The notes under the pieces were generated by a model. That model did no database searches, was not told the origin of the DNA, and was given only the letters and a program-made list of their open reading frames with translations. A program made the position numbers and the translations under genes. From Tethya wilhelma (taxonomy: Eukaryota > Porifera > Demospongiae > Tethyida > Tethyidae): 64,000 nucleotides of DNA. This document shows, one piece after another, positions 24,807 to 35,400 of this stretch; the stretch's first letter is position 1, and each line of letters opens with the position of its first letter. Location of the stretch: positions 17,088,339 to 17,152,338 of the forward strand of contig CAXIPT010000002.1 in the NCBI GenBank assembly GCA_964030475.1, read 5' to 3'.

Positions 24807-27471
24807 ACTCACCATTAACACTTCCATTTCCAATCCCGGCTTCTTCGGTGGTCTTTGAAGAATCAGAATTAGAGCCCGGGCCCTTAGCAGGTGGTCTCCT
24901 AATCGTGGTATACTTGGCCACTCTTGCAGCAGCAGTGTCCGGTTTCTCCTCTGGGGCTCGTCTCCCGAGGGTATAGCTGGTACGAGAGGAGAGGTTGGAG
25001 TTACTCCCACCACCAGTGCTGGAACCAATCCTCTTGGTAATGGGGAGGGGCTGGAATGAAGATTGGATGAATAGGAATTGAAAGATTATGACTCTAAAGC
25101 TCATACAATAGTACCTAAATTATGTGACTAAACTAGAGTTATATCTTCCCTCTTTCATGATAGATGCTTACTTTCTTGAAGCTGAAGATGGACCCCGATG
25201 AAGGTATCTCCGTGCCCTGTGCCTTCTGTCCCCACACCATCTCACACTGTTTGGTGATCATTGCCGTCACACTGAGACCCTCACATGCTGACCCCACCCA
25301 CAGGAAGTCCTTGCACGACTTGAGCCGATCGAATGCATTACGATAGTAGGTGTTGGCCTTCTGGAGCTGGCCTGTGAGGAGGCAGAGATCACCACAGTGC
25401 TTCTCATGTCTACCCAACAGGAGATTCCGGCTTTGATATCTATATATGTAGGGACAGTTTGTGTATTTGTGTGTTTATGTATGTGTGTGTGTTTGTGTGT
25501 GTGTTAGAAACAGGGAGAGTACACCATAAATGGGTGTTTGCGAAGTTAAAGGCATACACTTGTTTGTGTTCACAAACAAGATGAATTAAATAGCATTTCA
25601 GAAATCTAAACTCTGTGTGTTATTTTGACAAAAAAGAAAATATGTTCTTTAATTCAAAACATACCCCAGGGAAAAAAAAACGAACAAGAAAAACAGTAAT
25701 GAACTATTGTTACCATGGCGACCACAAACACCCACCTGACTTGGCAAATTTTTAGCTACGTAGGCTCAAGTCCTACAGTTTCTACTACACAGCAATTTGT
25801 ACCACTTTAAACTTGGTACAGAGAATTTTTGCGAATACATACACAATAGGTCATACGACAAAATCTAATCGTTTGGATGTTTGTTTTTTTGTGTTTATTA
25901 GGGATTCTGTATTAGGCAGTGAATTAGCTGTGTTTGGCCGTGCCACATATTTGAATGGTTAGTGTGAAACAGCTGAAGAGTGTACACGAAAATACCAAGC
26001 ATTCTTTTCACCTATCACTAAGTTGGGAAAAGGATCTTGGGACCTCAGATAATGCTGCAGTCGTAGTGGTGTGCACCACTATTGTGTGATAATACTGATA
26101 GAGGGCTTTAGGGAGAATTTGTGTACAATCGTGTGTATGTATGTGTGAACAGGTTAGCACCATGTACCATATAGAGCAGAGAGGGTATATATAGCAGTTT
26201 AGTTAATTGTGCACTTACAGATGATGTGTTTAAATAACAATTGAAACTAAATACATTATGACAATTACTATAAGTGTTGACTAAATCAGTCACATATGGA
26301 CTTAATGTACTCTGCATACCAGGCTCATTGGGCAGCTCATTGAACACAATATGAAGGAAGGTTAAACAAACATACATCACACCGTCAACCCAGAGGAAGT
26401 ACGACACGCGCGCACCTTTGCTGAGCTGGCAAGCCCGTTAATCACATTCCGATCATGTGACCGCAATACTTCACAATGAGAGTTGATCACGTGCACCCTG
26501 TTTGCCAGCTCAGCAAAGGTGCACTCGTGTCGTATCTCCTCTACCGTCAACCAGTGTTCCTTACTTCAAATGGGTCCACGTTCCATTTATAATAATAGGG
26601 TTATTGAACAATATCATTTAGAAATGGCTACATGCTATACTCGATCACAGCACCCCTATTCCCTCTTCTAGCACCCTTACTCCCACGGGTCCAGTCTAAT
26701 CTCACCATACACAGCAAACAACCACACATTTACTGTGTGTGATATCACCATATTACATAGCCTAGCTATTCTATTTGGCATCCTGCTTACAATGCTACTG
26801 TGAGTGGTTGTTTGTTTATACCTTGCTTCTCCCACAGAGGACTGCTCGTCGTCACGACTACCACTCTCTCGCAGCTCACAGGGGGACCTCAACAGCTTCA
26901 ACTGGTCCTGACGACTGGATATTGCATTCTCCTCCTGTTCTATCATCTCCCTCAGGGATGAATTGATCAATACGGCAAACTCATTGATTATCTCTTCAAG
27001 ATCTTTCTTGCATACATCACTATCATCTTGGTTCAAATCACAGTCAATGAGTCGGTAACCCTTTGCCACATCAACATACTGATCCAGATGCTTCTTGGGA
27101 CCGTATATAACACATTTGGTTTTAGAGGGAGTGGATTTGAACCTTGCACAGACTTTCCCAAAACCAGCCTTGGCGTTGTCAAGGTCATCTGTGTCTGTAC
27201 ATTTTGAAATGGCCAACACACCAAGGACTTGCTTGTGAGCAGAGAACTCGTCCCATTTAAACTTGAGATTGTCCGTGGCCCAGGAGGGTAAGTTTTTGGC
27301 GTCTAGGAAGCGTAGAAACAACACGGTACCTTTCAGTTGAAGGGGAGGGAGCTCGCACAGGTAGGCTAAGACGTTCTTGCATAGCACAGAACTGGCTTCA
27401 CTCAAAGCTTCTACGATTATGTGAATACATCCTTGGTCTTGTGCATCCTGGGAGAAGTCTATCAGAGACAT
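13817..27471 (-). CDS. TRAPPC9: TRAPPC9 / Trs120 homologue (TRAPPII complex subunit)
   Basis: A ~20-exon gene for the large TRAPPII subunit acting in Golgi and endosome vesicle tethering and Rab activation. The start at 27471 gives MSLIDFSQDAQ (the frame extends to a GTG at 27480). Matches in order: KFKWDEFSAHKQVLGVLAI (exon 1); GRHEKHCGDLCL and KDFLWVGSACEGLS (25172-25436); IVNNYSIALMYFKK; MYRTMADVYHSMGFKRKAAMF; a GWPSLQACILKDFVFLAR exon (~23300-23386); FIYTPFGNKRKKKDKRPEVL; the EGYYRQALASVPVIVKPSIM block; and RFKWRVCDSN near 17230. It has long Ser/Pro-rich insertions not seen in human TRAPPC9. Three segments are duplicated (14120-17281, 18293-19663, 20822-23153). As assembled, no single transcript can include all copies in frame, so the true exon set is uncertain. 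Intron 1 (~1.4 kb) holds a foldback element. Confidence 0.88.
14120..15706. repeat. TRAPPC9 tandem duplication I, downstream copy
   Basis: Near-identical, introns included, to 15709-17281 (offset 1589 at the left end and 1575 at the right, the difference lying in the TG/GA microsatellite). It contains the LAPGATYRHD exon with its Ser/Pro tail, the DITVNGYTVISTHGG exon, and an exon fragment (RFKWRVCDSN) that lacks its own acceptor because the repeat boundary cuts it. Confidence 0.9.
15709..17281. repeat. TRAPPC9 tandem duplication I, upstream copy
   Basis: Second unit of the same ~1.58-kb tandem repeat, joined to the first through 2 nt (15707-15708). Its 3' exon is truncated at the joint: the Ser/Pro-rich frame runs past DKSQS into six unrelated codons and a stop at 15688. 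The boundary therefore lies inside two exons, which creates a chimeric exon. Confidence 0.9.
18293..18978. repeat. TRAPPC9 tandem duplication II, downstream copy
   Basis: Exon-internal repeat encoding GFSKRKVLKNGGLLALPKSS through PIPKSETITGRM. It differs from the copy at 18981-19663 by scattered substitutions and small indels (for example a 12-bp stretch near 18508, and LGRS versus PGLGRS). The downstream boundary continues normally into PQIGNVTETSPI. Confidence 0.88.
18981..19663. repeat. TRAPPC9 tandem duplication II, upstream copy
   Basis: The offset to the other copy is 688 nt, not a multiple of three. Reading through the joint gives GRM-TEA and a stop, so the duplicated exon cannot be translated as assembled. 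The 5' side continues upstream normally into the LPLKPDQRGTIPITIKTKIP region. Confidence 0.88.
20822..21415. repeat. TRAPPC9 duplication III, downstream copy (exon A)
   Basis: Contains a complete 457-nt exon (21415-20959) bounded by a (CA)n-derived acceptor CACTCAG and a GTTAGT donor. It codes for SFTCYLLQVLHKHLSTSEML through PIELRVEKM. The copy at 22695-23151 has the same length and several amino-acid differences (Q/E, TKLLK/ANFLN, A/T). Confidence 0.88.
21530..21690. repeat. Foldback (MITE-like) repeat, copy 2
   Basis: Same ordered blocks as at 966-1192: TGCCTAGCAACC edge, GGCTGGGTGGAGGTAAC, AGAGTAGCTAGGGATCACA, GGGGTCAATGGCA, then an imperfect palindrome around GGGGCACTCGACCATGTATG and CACTTAAGGGTCATG. 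It lies between the two copies of the TRAPPC9 457-nt exon and is flanked by TG repeats on both sides. Confidence 0.6.
21691..22465. other. Unique spacer between TRAPPC9 exon copies
   Basis: About 0.8 kb with no exon I can support. It includes an odd GC-richer patch near 21890-22020 with short imperfect inverted repeats around GGTCCCTTTATTC and AAAGGGCGGGACC, then ordinary AT-rich sequence and the start of a GA microsatellite. Confidence 0.4.
22550..23153. repeat. TRAPPC9 duplication III, upstream copy (exon B)
   Basis: Contains the 457-nt exon 23151-22695, with acceptor CACACAG made by the end of a (CA)n array and donor GTGAGT. It joins in frame (AG|C, Ser) to the preceding exon ending ...HQAL. 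Either copy fits alone. Using both shifts the frame because 457 is not a multiple of three. Confidence 0.88.
23779..23841. repeat. (GA)n microsatellite in a TRAPPC9 intron
   Basis: Pure GA array, read as (CT)n on the gene strand, ending about 10 nt before the exon coding LTMYRTMADVYH. Similar arrays in this gene are at 14720-14808, 16308-16381, 17300-17347, 17770-17811, 19965-20013, 20767-20824, 21420-21460, 22466-22555, 23155-23210 and 24763-24802. Confidence 0.85.
26381..26552. mobile_element. 152-bp foldback element with 10-bp direct repeats
   Basis: Direct repeats ACCGTCAACC at 26381-26390 and 26543-26552 bracket a 152-bp element (26391-26542). Its ends are inverted repeats of ~43 bp: AGAGGAAGTACGACACG...CACCTTTGCTGAGCTGGCAA on the left and the complement of TTGCCAGCTCAGCAAAGGTG...TCGTATCTCCTCT on the right. 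It sits in TRAPPC9 intron 1. This is the structure of a non-autonomous DNA transposon (MITE) with a 10-bp target-site duplication. No coding capacity. Confidence 0.7.
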
Positions 27472-27559
27472 TCTGTTCACAGGTGGACAGAGTGAGCTGC
27501 TTGTTTTCCAGTGCAGCTACATGTAAAGTTTGCCAGAGCGATGTATTGCCTCCAATTAA

Positions 27560-27585
27560 TGACGTCACAAATACGGTCACGTGAT
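27560..27585. promoter_or_regulatory. CRE and E-box upstream of TRAPPC9
   Basis: TGACGTCA at 27560-27567 is followed 8 bp later by GTCACGTGAT (27576-27585), an E-box resembling TFEB/USF CLEAR-type sites. They lie ~90-115 bp upstream of the TRAPPC9 ATG at 27471, in the short gap below the AIG1-like gene A. Function is inferred from consensus matches and position only. Confidence 0.4.
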
Positions 27586-27686
27586 CAAAAACAAACGGGA
27601 ATTTCATTATTATTCCACTGTGATTTTAGATATAATTATCATAGTATATGCATCAAGGAATGATTTTTACAATAATTATCAAAAGT

Positions 27687-29005
27687 TTACAGCTTGAGCT
27701 TCACAAGCATTCTGTAACGTTCTGTATGTACATAAAGATAAGCAAAAAGATTCACAATTTGTTTTATTAGCTGTAGATTGATTTACAGCCTGGGCTGAGC
27801 ATGCACCTGACTTACCGGACCATCTCCAAGTACACAAAGCCTTTCCAATATAGTATAGCAGGGGACACAGTAGAACATTGGCAGCAACAAAGAGCGGTAG
27901 AAAAGGAACATGGTGCATGAATTGATATGGCCAGTGTCCCGACGATCTGTACACCCATGCCTGCCACATGGCATAAGAGAAGGCCCAGATTCCCGTCAGG
28001 TAGGGTCCACTATTGGTAAACTGATGAAACACCAGCAAGAGTTCAATAACCACACACAAGAGATTGGTGGTGTGCCACAAATGATTCAAGAGGTCAGGGA
28101 TGTGCTGACTGAGTGCGATGGGGTGGACCAACTCTCGATCGTAATTGCACACACCCCAGTAGGTACAGGTGACGTACTGCAGACAATTAATGTAGAGGTG
28201 AAGGAAGGAAGGTGACTAGCCAGTGTGGTTTGTATTGCATTACTTGTGGGGAATCAATATAATGCAGCTTGTACATCATGGGATTCATCGACCAGGTTTC
28301 ATTATTCTGAGCTCTGAATAAGGGCTCTGCACAGAACTACTATAAAAGTATAACCATTATTGTATTCATATTATGGGTGTGTGGACAAACCAGGCTGTTG
28401 GGACTCTAATCATATTTATATTAGTGCTGCATCTTATATTATAAACATGACAGTGACTCTGAGTGTCACTGTATGTGTATACCAGTGCCATGGGTAGTAC
28501 GAGTGTTGTGAACATCAAGTCCCGATACTTGTGGAATCTCAGCTGTGCTGCCTGCTTGATAGTGCTAACACAAGCAAACAGGTCAATGATGAGAGCCAAC
28601 ACAAAGTAGATGAACTCTACCCACTGTTTGTGCATGTGTGTATGTGTATTAGTATGGGTGGGTGGGTGTGGAAATTAGTGTTTACAATAGGTCAAACATT
28701 CCCACATGAAAGAGAACATTCCCATTGATAAACAAGGCAACTGATAGACTGACCGATAATACAGAGATTGAACTCACTAATAGAATGTAAGTAAGAGCTT
28801 GCCACCTTCCTCCATAAGTGCCCCCGCCTCTGTACCAAACTGCTTCGTGCTCTGCAAACACTGATGCATCGTACAAATGCACAACCACATAAAAACCCGT
28901 GAGGGTAAAGTGACAAAGAGTCGAGATAAGAGTTTCTTTAGGATGAAGTATTGATGTATCATGTTGTGTTCTAATGTCATTCCGCAGCTCTTCTTCTTGG
29001 TCCAT
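27687..29005 (-). CDS. AIG1/ADTRP-like fatty-acid ester hydrolase, paralogue A
   Basis: Multipass membrane protein of the AIG1 / FAR-17a family. Human AIG1 and ADTRP hydrolyse FAHFA lipids through a conserved Thr and His. Exon 1 (from 29005) carries GGTYGGRWQALTYILL with the Thr after the TYGG motif. Exon 2 (~28630-28486) starts QWVEFIYFVL. Exon 3 (~28176) gives YDRELVHP and NHLWHTTNLL with the catalytic-type His. The exon-3 frame stays open to 27679, but a strong donor (GTAAGT) after RWSG and a 35-nt last exon at 27721-27687 give an end ERYRMLVKLKL that matches paralogue C's last exon. I prefer the spliced end. Confidence 0.82.
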
Positions 29006-29226
29006 TCTGATGTGTGGAATTAATTTTGTTCGTTAGCACATTCCATAGCTTCAGTTCACCAATGAATATTGATCTAGCGCGCGATCTGCTGGAACTGCGC
29101 ATGCGTATAAGATCGATCCGAGATATATATGCGTGCCGCATATTTGTAAACTCAGATCAAAGAAAAGTCATTGCACAAAGGATCAGAATGTGTTCGTGTA
29201 AAATTTATAATTAATAAATCAAAATA

Positions 29227-30254
29227 TCAATTCCACTTGCTATGCCATCTCAAGTAACAGAGAACTTTGCCACAAAAGAACACCCCTGGACTGACCAACA
29301 ATGTTCCCACCAAGAACACTGGCAAAAATGGGAGAGCATGTAGAAAGGAGTATGGCCAACGACCAGAAACGAAGAACACCCAGGTGATCCAACAAAGGTA
29401 CCCACCTCCTGCAAGATATGTCACAATAAGAGCCACTTTAGTTGAAGGAAACCGATGAAACACAATGGCCAGTTCCACCAGTACACCAACGACAACTGTG
29501 GTGTGCCAAAAATGATTCAAAATGGAAGGAATGTACTCATCGTTGGCAGCTGGATAGATGAGCTCACGGTCAATTGCATAAACACTCCAGAACGATGCAC
29601 CGACAAACTGAAGAGTGAAGAAAAAAAGTTTGTTTTTAATTGTATACCTAAATGGCAGTTGTATTGTGTTACCATAATAGCTACGTACTAAAGCCATTGG
29701 CAGTCCTAAAGTAGTAAAGAAGATCGCACAGCACTCTTGAAGGACTGGCCGAGCTTTCCTCCAGGTCATTATATCCACCAGGAAAGAAAAGATGAAGTAA
29801 ATGAACTGTACCCACTGCATTAAAATAATACATACATAAAATTATACTGTAGTATCTATCATAAAATTAACCACTACAAAGGAAGCAAAACTATATATGG
29901 TTCAAAGTTTAATAGACGTCTTAGTCATTAATTTTTATTTACAACCTATTAGAAGTAGACGCAAAAAGACACTTTAAAACATACTAAATTAATGTGGGTA
30001 AGAAATTTCCACCGTCCACCATACAGCGATTCTCCTTTTCCCGAAAACCACCTGTTCTCGTGTTGGTAGTAAATCATCGCATCATAAACGTGGACAAACA
30101 CGTAGAAACTCATCATGAAAAGATGGCAAAGTAGCACGGTAGCAGTACCACGCCGGTCGCAATCAGATTCATGGCGATGCGTATTCTGTTTTCTTTCGCT
30201 TAGCTCTGAGCTGGTCTCAGACAGCGACCCTGACTGTGAATCTCTGGAACGCAT
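29227..30254 (-). CDS. AIG1/ADTRP-like fatty-acid ester hydrolase, paralogue B
   Basis: Start at 30254 with a Ser/Glu-rich cytosolic tail, then CHLFMMSFYVFVHVYDA (membrane helix) and LYGGRWKFLTHINL with the conserved Thr. The second exon starts WVQFIYFIFSFLVDIM. The third carries YAIDRELIYP and NHFWHTTVVVGVLVEL with the conserved His. The frame stays open through the intron at ~29610-29690. Unlike paralogues A and C there is no final small exon; it ends directly after LRWHSKWN. Its 5' neighbour C and 3' neighbour A share its intron positions, so the three arose by tandem duplication. Confidence 0.87.
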
Positions 30255-30856
30255 CTTTCATTAGTTCATACATCCGTGGTTCATAGTACAACGACAACAA
30301 AGCCATGCATAAACAATCAAAGCGCTTGCGGCACACCCCCAATACACCCCTTTTTGCTAATCTGTGAGCATATCCGCATCTGATAATTATTAAAGCACAG
30401 CCAAAAAATTATTATCATAACTAGTTGTACACTGAGTGCAGTTAATTGCCTCGCGCGGTTTAGAAAGGAAACCTAGTTAGACCGAAAGAAATGGACTACC
30501 ATGAATACCTGATCAGCTAACTCCATATATTTTAAACTCTCACTCTTGTACAGTTAGTAAGGTACCACAATGATGTCTCTGCAGTCTATGCCGGCTCATA
30601 ACACACATGATTCTACATATATACGTAGCACGAGATCTCGAGCTGTGCGCGCGCACGTGTTTCGTATAATATGGTAAGGATCATCACGATCACGAGCATG
30701 CAGCTAGCTTGTTTCAAACCGGAACAATTTTTGCCAAATTGGCCCCGTTTTCATCCGGTGTTCATGACGTATAATTGGATTTTACTTCCACAATTTTTGG
30801 CCCTGCAAGATTACACTGCCTCGCGCTAAGGCGCTCGGCAATAATAAAGAAAACTG
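30255..30856. other. Intergenic, AIG1-like B to C
   Basis: About 600 bp with no exon. It includes CGCGCGCACGTG near 30648-30660 and AT-rich stretches. It should hold the promoter of paralogue B and the 3' UTR of paralogue C. No repeat recognised. Confidence 0.5.
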
Positions 30857-32195
30857 CTACAATCCAAGTTCATCCATTAGTTTGTGACGTTCTGGAAAAA
30901 CAAACAAACATATTATGAAACACAAATTTGATATAATACATTCTTATAGTCCAGAAGAGCTTGGCCTACAGGCTACACCCTTTTTCTATCCCAGACCTAG
31001 TACCTGTGACAGGACTCAATAGAATAGTAATAGAGACATACTTACCATGCCATCTCAAGTAGCAGAGTGCCTTGCCGATGAAATACATCACAACCGTGAT
31101 AAAGAAGCACCCAGTGAAGAATAGTGTTATAACAGGTAGAGGCATCTTCTCCATGAATGGGTAAACCCATGTCTTTGTTACAGTGTAGTTCCACACAATC
31201 CAGAAAATGTACAAAGTGGAGTAGACAAATGCAATGCCGATTCCAACCATGTTGCTTGGATAGCGATGGAACACCAGAGCCAGCTCTACTAGAACAGCAA
31301 TCAGGACGACTGTGTGAGAGTGGTGAACCAAAGCAGCTGGTATGAACTGATCCAGTTCCTTCGGAAAAATAAACTCTCGATTCACAGCATAGATACCCCA
31401 GAATAATATTGTAACGAACTACATGGACACAATGACATCACGCATGTACATGACAGTCTAAGTAACAAGGATGGACAAGAACAATGTCATAATATTCTCT
31501 TACTGGTCTGATATCATGTGTAATGCAGGATATGTAAATACTCAAGAAATGAACTGCTTATTCACGGATTACAATATACAGGAAACAAAGAGCCCAACTT
31601 ACAGTCGACATGGGCAGAGCAAGTGTAGTAAAGAAGAAATCGCAGCACTTGTTGAACCAGAGCTTAGCACTACTCCAGGGCATTATATCGGTGAAGAAAC
31701 AGAGAAAGAAATAGAGGAACTGCACCCACTGTAGTACATTGAAACAAAACGAAGCAGATCTGGTAGCTTGCTATCTAGTGACAATCATTTCGCACCATCT
31801 ACACAGAACCACTCTGGAGAACTCACCATATTAATGTATGTAAGATATTTCCATCTGCCTCCATAGGTGAACGCTCCAGTGAAACCCTTCCCTTTGTTCC
31901 GTTTGAATATTGTTGCATCGTACACATGCATGTACACGTACAAACACATGAGCACAAGATGGCACACGAATGCCGTGGACACTTCTCGAGTACCACGTCT
32001 CAAAATTCTCCTCCTCCTTGTCAGTTCACTGTCCTCCTCTCTAGCTTGAACCCTCTCCTCTGAGTCCTCTTCCCAGCCTTCATCATCTAGGTCCCACTGG
32101 TCGCCAGTGTCATCGGCTACAAGTGGATCCTTCTCTTTCTCTCCTTCTGCACATCCGCTCTCGCCACGAGGAGGACGTCTTCTCGCTTCAGACAT
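30857..32195 (-). CDS. AIG1/ADTRP-like fatty-acid ester hydrolase, paralogue C
   Basis: The longest N-terminus of the three: ~75 acidic and basic residues from ATG 32195 before CHLVLMCLYVYMHVYDA. Then TYGGRWKYLTYINM (conserved Thr), exon 2 WVQFLYFFLCFFTDIMPW (~31730-31610), and exon 3 (~31421-31041) with YAVNREFIFP, HHSHTVVLIAVLVELALVFHRYP (catalytic-type His) and more membrane helices. A GTAAGT donor after LRWH joins a 35-nt last exon (30891-30857) that ends RHKLMDELGL in frame. Full-length and intact. Substrate specificity cannot be judged. Confidence 0.87.
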
Positions 32196-32462
32196 GTTGT
32201 AGCTCTAAGACCAGGAGAGTGAAAACCAGAGCCAACACGCGCACCTTGCCTGGTGTGTTTTAATTCGAAATTAATCATGTATGACGTAATGAACTAGCTC
32301 CACCCTTGAAATTCCTGCATTCTGGAGAGAACTCGCACAAATTGGTACGGTATTTAAAGCACTTATCACTTTTCCTCCAAAGAGAACAACCTGTCAAAAT
32401 TTGCAACCTTCATTTCTTTTTCTATGATGTTGTAAGCATTGCAAAGATTACATCTCGTCACC

Positions 32463-35400
32463 ATGGCCAGATCATCGTGGAATTTCACTCTCCGAAAGCC
32501 AAAGCACAGAGGGGTTCACACCATTGTCAACCTAGATGACTCCATCTACTCCACACTCTCAAAGAAACCAGCTGGTAAAAACAATAGCTTGCTGAGCATG
32601 CAGACTATGTACATGAACTGACAATGATTGTTTTCTAATCTAGATTTGGGAACTACTGATATTGACCTTTGTGCTATCAGAATATTTCTCGGGTAAGTGT
32701 TGCATATACATAAATGTGCTGGGACTCTTTAAATATGCATCACAATATTAAAACAATAAGTATTATACAAAATACCTCCATCTGTATGCAGGGATGGGTC
32801 CCATCGAACCATTGGGTGCACCCCTACCACCACATGTGGAGAACTACTGGACCAATTGTTGTCCAAAATAGGGCTAGAAAACCAACGACAAGAACATGGC
32901 CTACAAATCAAGTACAAATATGCTGGTGAGTGAGAACATGCTGTGAATATTGTTTACAAAAACAACATGCATCCTTTCCGTTTTTCACACAGAGCCTCGT
33001 ATTGCTCAGGATTCAGAGGTCGTTTCAGAAATAAACGCAGGCATTATGGATAGTATTGAGCGCATGTATTTGTGCAAGAAAACAGCTGACTCTGATTTAC
33101 CAGTGTACAGGAAAAAGAGATGTAAGATAGACAAATTGAAAAGAGCCATGACAGATAATATATTGCACATATACTATTCTGTGTTTGCATGTACAGTGGC
33201 ATCCTATGATGGACTAGAGGAGGACGATCACATTTACGAGAATAGAGCTGTCATTACGTCGCAAATTATAGCAGCAGAAGAGGAGAAACGTAATATAATA
33301 CAGTGCTATAATGATTATTGCATTCATTGTTGTTTACCAGATAAGACTGTCAATTTGATATACATATTTTCTATAATATAATCACAGCTGATATGCAACC
33401 AGTCCTCATCAATGATAAGATAGCAAATGGATTTGCAAAAGCATGGAACAGAGGCTCTCAATTACAAGAGGTACACATACATATATATATAACTATACCA
33501 GGAGCGCATAATGTGCTCCTGACTATACACATATAAGAATGTGTTTGCACTTATTAGCAAGTGAACAAGAGCTAACCAGTCTATCCTTCAACAAACGACA
33601 TGGTTTAAATGCCACACTAAAAGAGTGTGCATACTTATTCACACATATACACTTCATTATATGATATGAATATTTCGGATCTATTATTTCCATACAGTGT
33701 GGTAGTCCTGGAGGTCAACAGCCAATGTCTCTGGGATTCGCTCAACTCAACACAAGGCCCGTGAGCCCACAGAGCAACTACTCATCTTACACAATGGAGA
33801 GGAAAAGATCCAACTTGAAGAGAAGCATACCAGTGAGTCCTGCTGCAGGAAGAAGCTTAAAGATCAGAAATTCAAGTGAAACAGATATCATGAAGCAGCG
33901 TAGCGTATCACCTAGCCCTCGTCCCAGTCCAAACCACTTCCTCATCCCCACATCACCTGACATAGGAGAAGACTTCAAACAGAGAAGGTTGATGCAGACC
34001 AATAGGTGTACCAGTGAAGAGAAACTATCGTCACCATGCGAATACAAAAGAGCTGATAACGAGCGAAAAACAATGAAGAAAAGTCAATCCGTAGAGTGTC
34101 TGGTGTCGACCTCCACTAACGATAGGAAGATGGCCTTCACCAAATCTAGCAGCATTCAGATGCTGAACCTTAGGGATTCAGGTATCGATGACAACTGCAG
34201 CCAATGCAGTGCGGCGGAATTTATACCAGCATCCAGTCCAATAATGATTCCTGTGGCTCAGTTGATGAGAAAGAAGAGCTTGTCGCATGAGAGCTTGCCA
34301 AGTTCAGGTTCTCTTCCCATTAAGGCATCTCTGGTGTCTCGAAGTGTACCTTCACTAGCAACTCGATCTGTGAGGGCGGAGACGTATTCAACCACACCGA
34401 CCAACTATGGAATGCCCAACAGCTCTTATTCGAACCTCCATGCAGCTTCACTTCGATCTTATAAATCAATGGAACTGCTCACAGGTGATGATCTGGAGGA
34501 AATTCACACCACCCTCACCAATGATATTTCTAATCAGTCTGAACCACAAAATCCACCAGTACCAAAACGCACATCTTCGATCATTGAAAATTGTACCATT
34601 TCAGATGAATATCTACTCAACCAAGGGAAGCGGCTTAGTCAGGTGATGAACCTTTCACTGCTGAAAAAAGAGCAAAAAGGTCCAATAAAATCACTCTTCA
34701 AGAAAGTAGGAACATTACTCAAGAATAAAGGCAAAGATCCAGCTCCCCCCACAATGCCAAGAAAGCAATTCAGCTCTGCTCAGTCACGTTTCAGAATGGA
34801 CCTTCCATCTCCAACAGCTAGTGAGTCCCTTTGTGCCCATTGGTCTGACATTCAGGACTATGACAGGCTGAATCATTACAGACTACCAAGTCCACTATCA
34901 TTCCAGCAACAACCCCTGTCATCCTCACTGCCAAATCCACATCAACACATCAGCAATGAAAAGCAAGAAGAAATAGAAGAAGTCTACGATATAGCTGTCC
35001 CTGCAGCTCAAGTTTCAAATTCTCCCAGAGAAAATCAAGAGTATTTGGAGATTGTTTCCCCTGCTGCTAATGAGCCATCTGATGAAGACAATCTTTATGA
35101 AAATCATTCCATAGACCAACTAGAAGAAGATGACTTTTACATGCTTCCACCGCAGCATGGCCTCAATGGTCCAACAAAGGAAGAGAATGAAGATGAGTTG
35201 GATTATGAAAACAAGATGATAGAGAGTGGAGCAAATGATTCCATCACATTTAATGGAGGACAACTTCATGACTACCAATTTCCAAGCAGTTTAAGTCAAT
35301 CTGCAGTACCTCCAATGCCTAAAGCTTCCCTAATATACGAAAACAATGAGATCCGTAAAACTTCAAAGAACGGAATAGCATTTGGTAAGGAAGAGTTGCA

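Noticed and set aside
26108..26407. Minus-strand frame as a TRAPPC9 exon
   Set aside because: The flanking exons (ending at ~26823 and starting at ~25438) join directly in phase (R|Y), leaving no place for it, and it runs into the foldback element.
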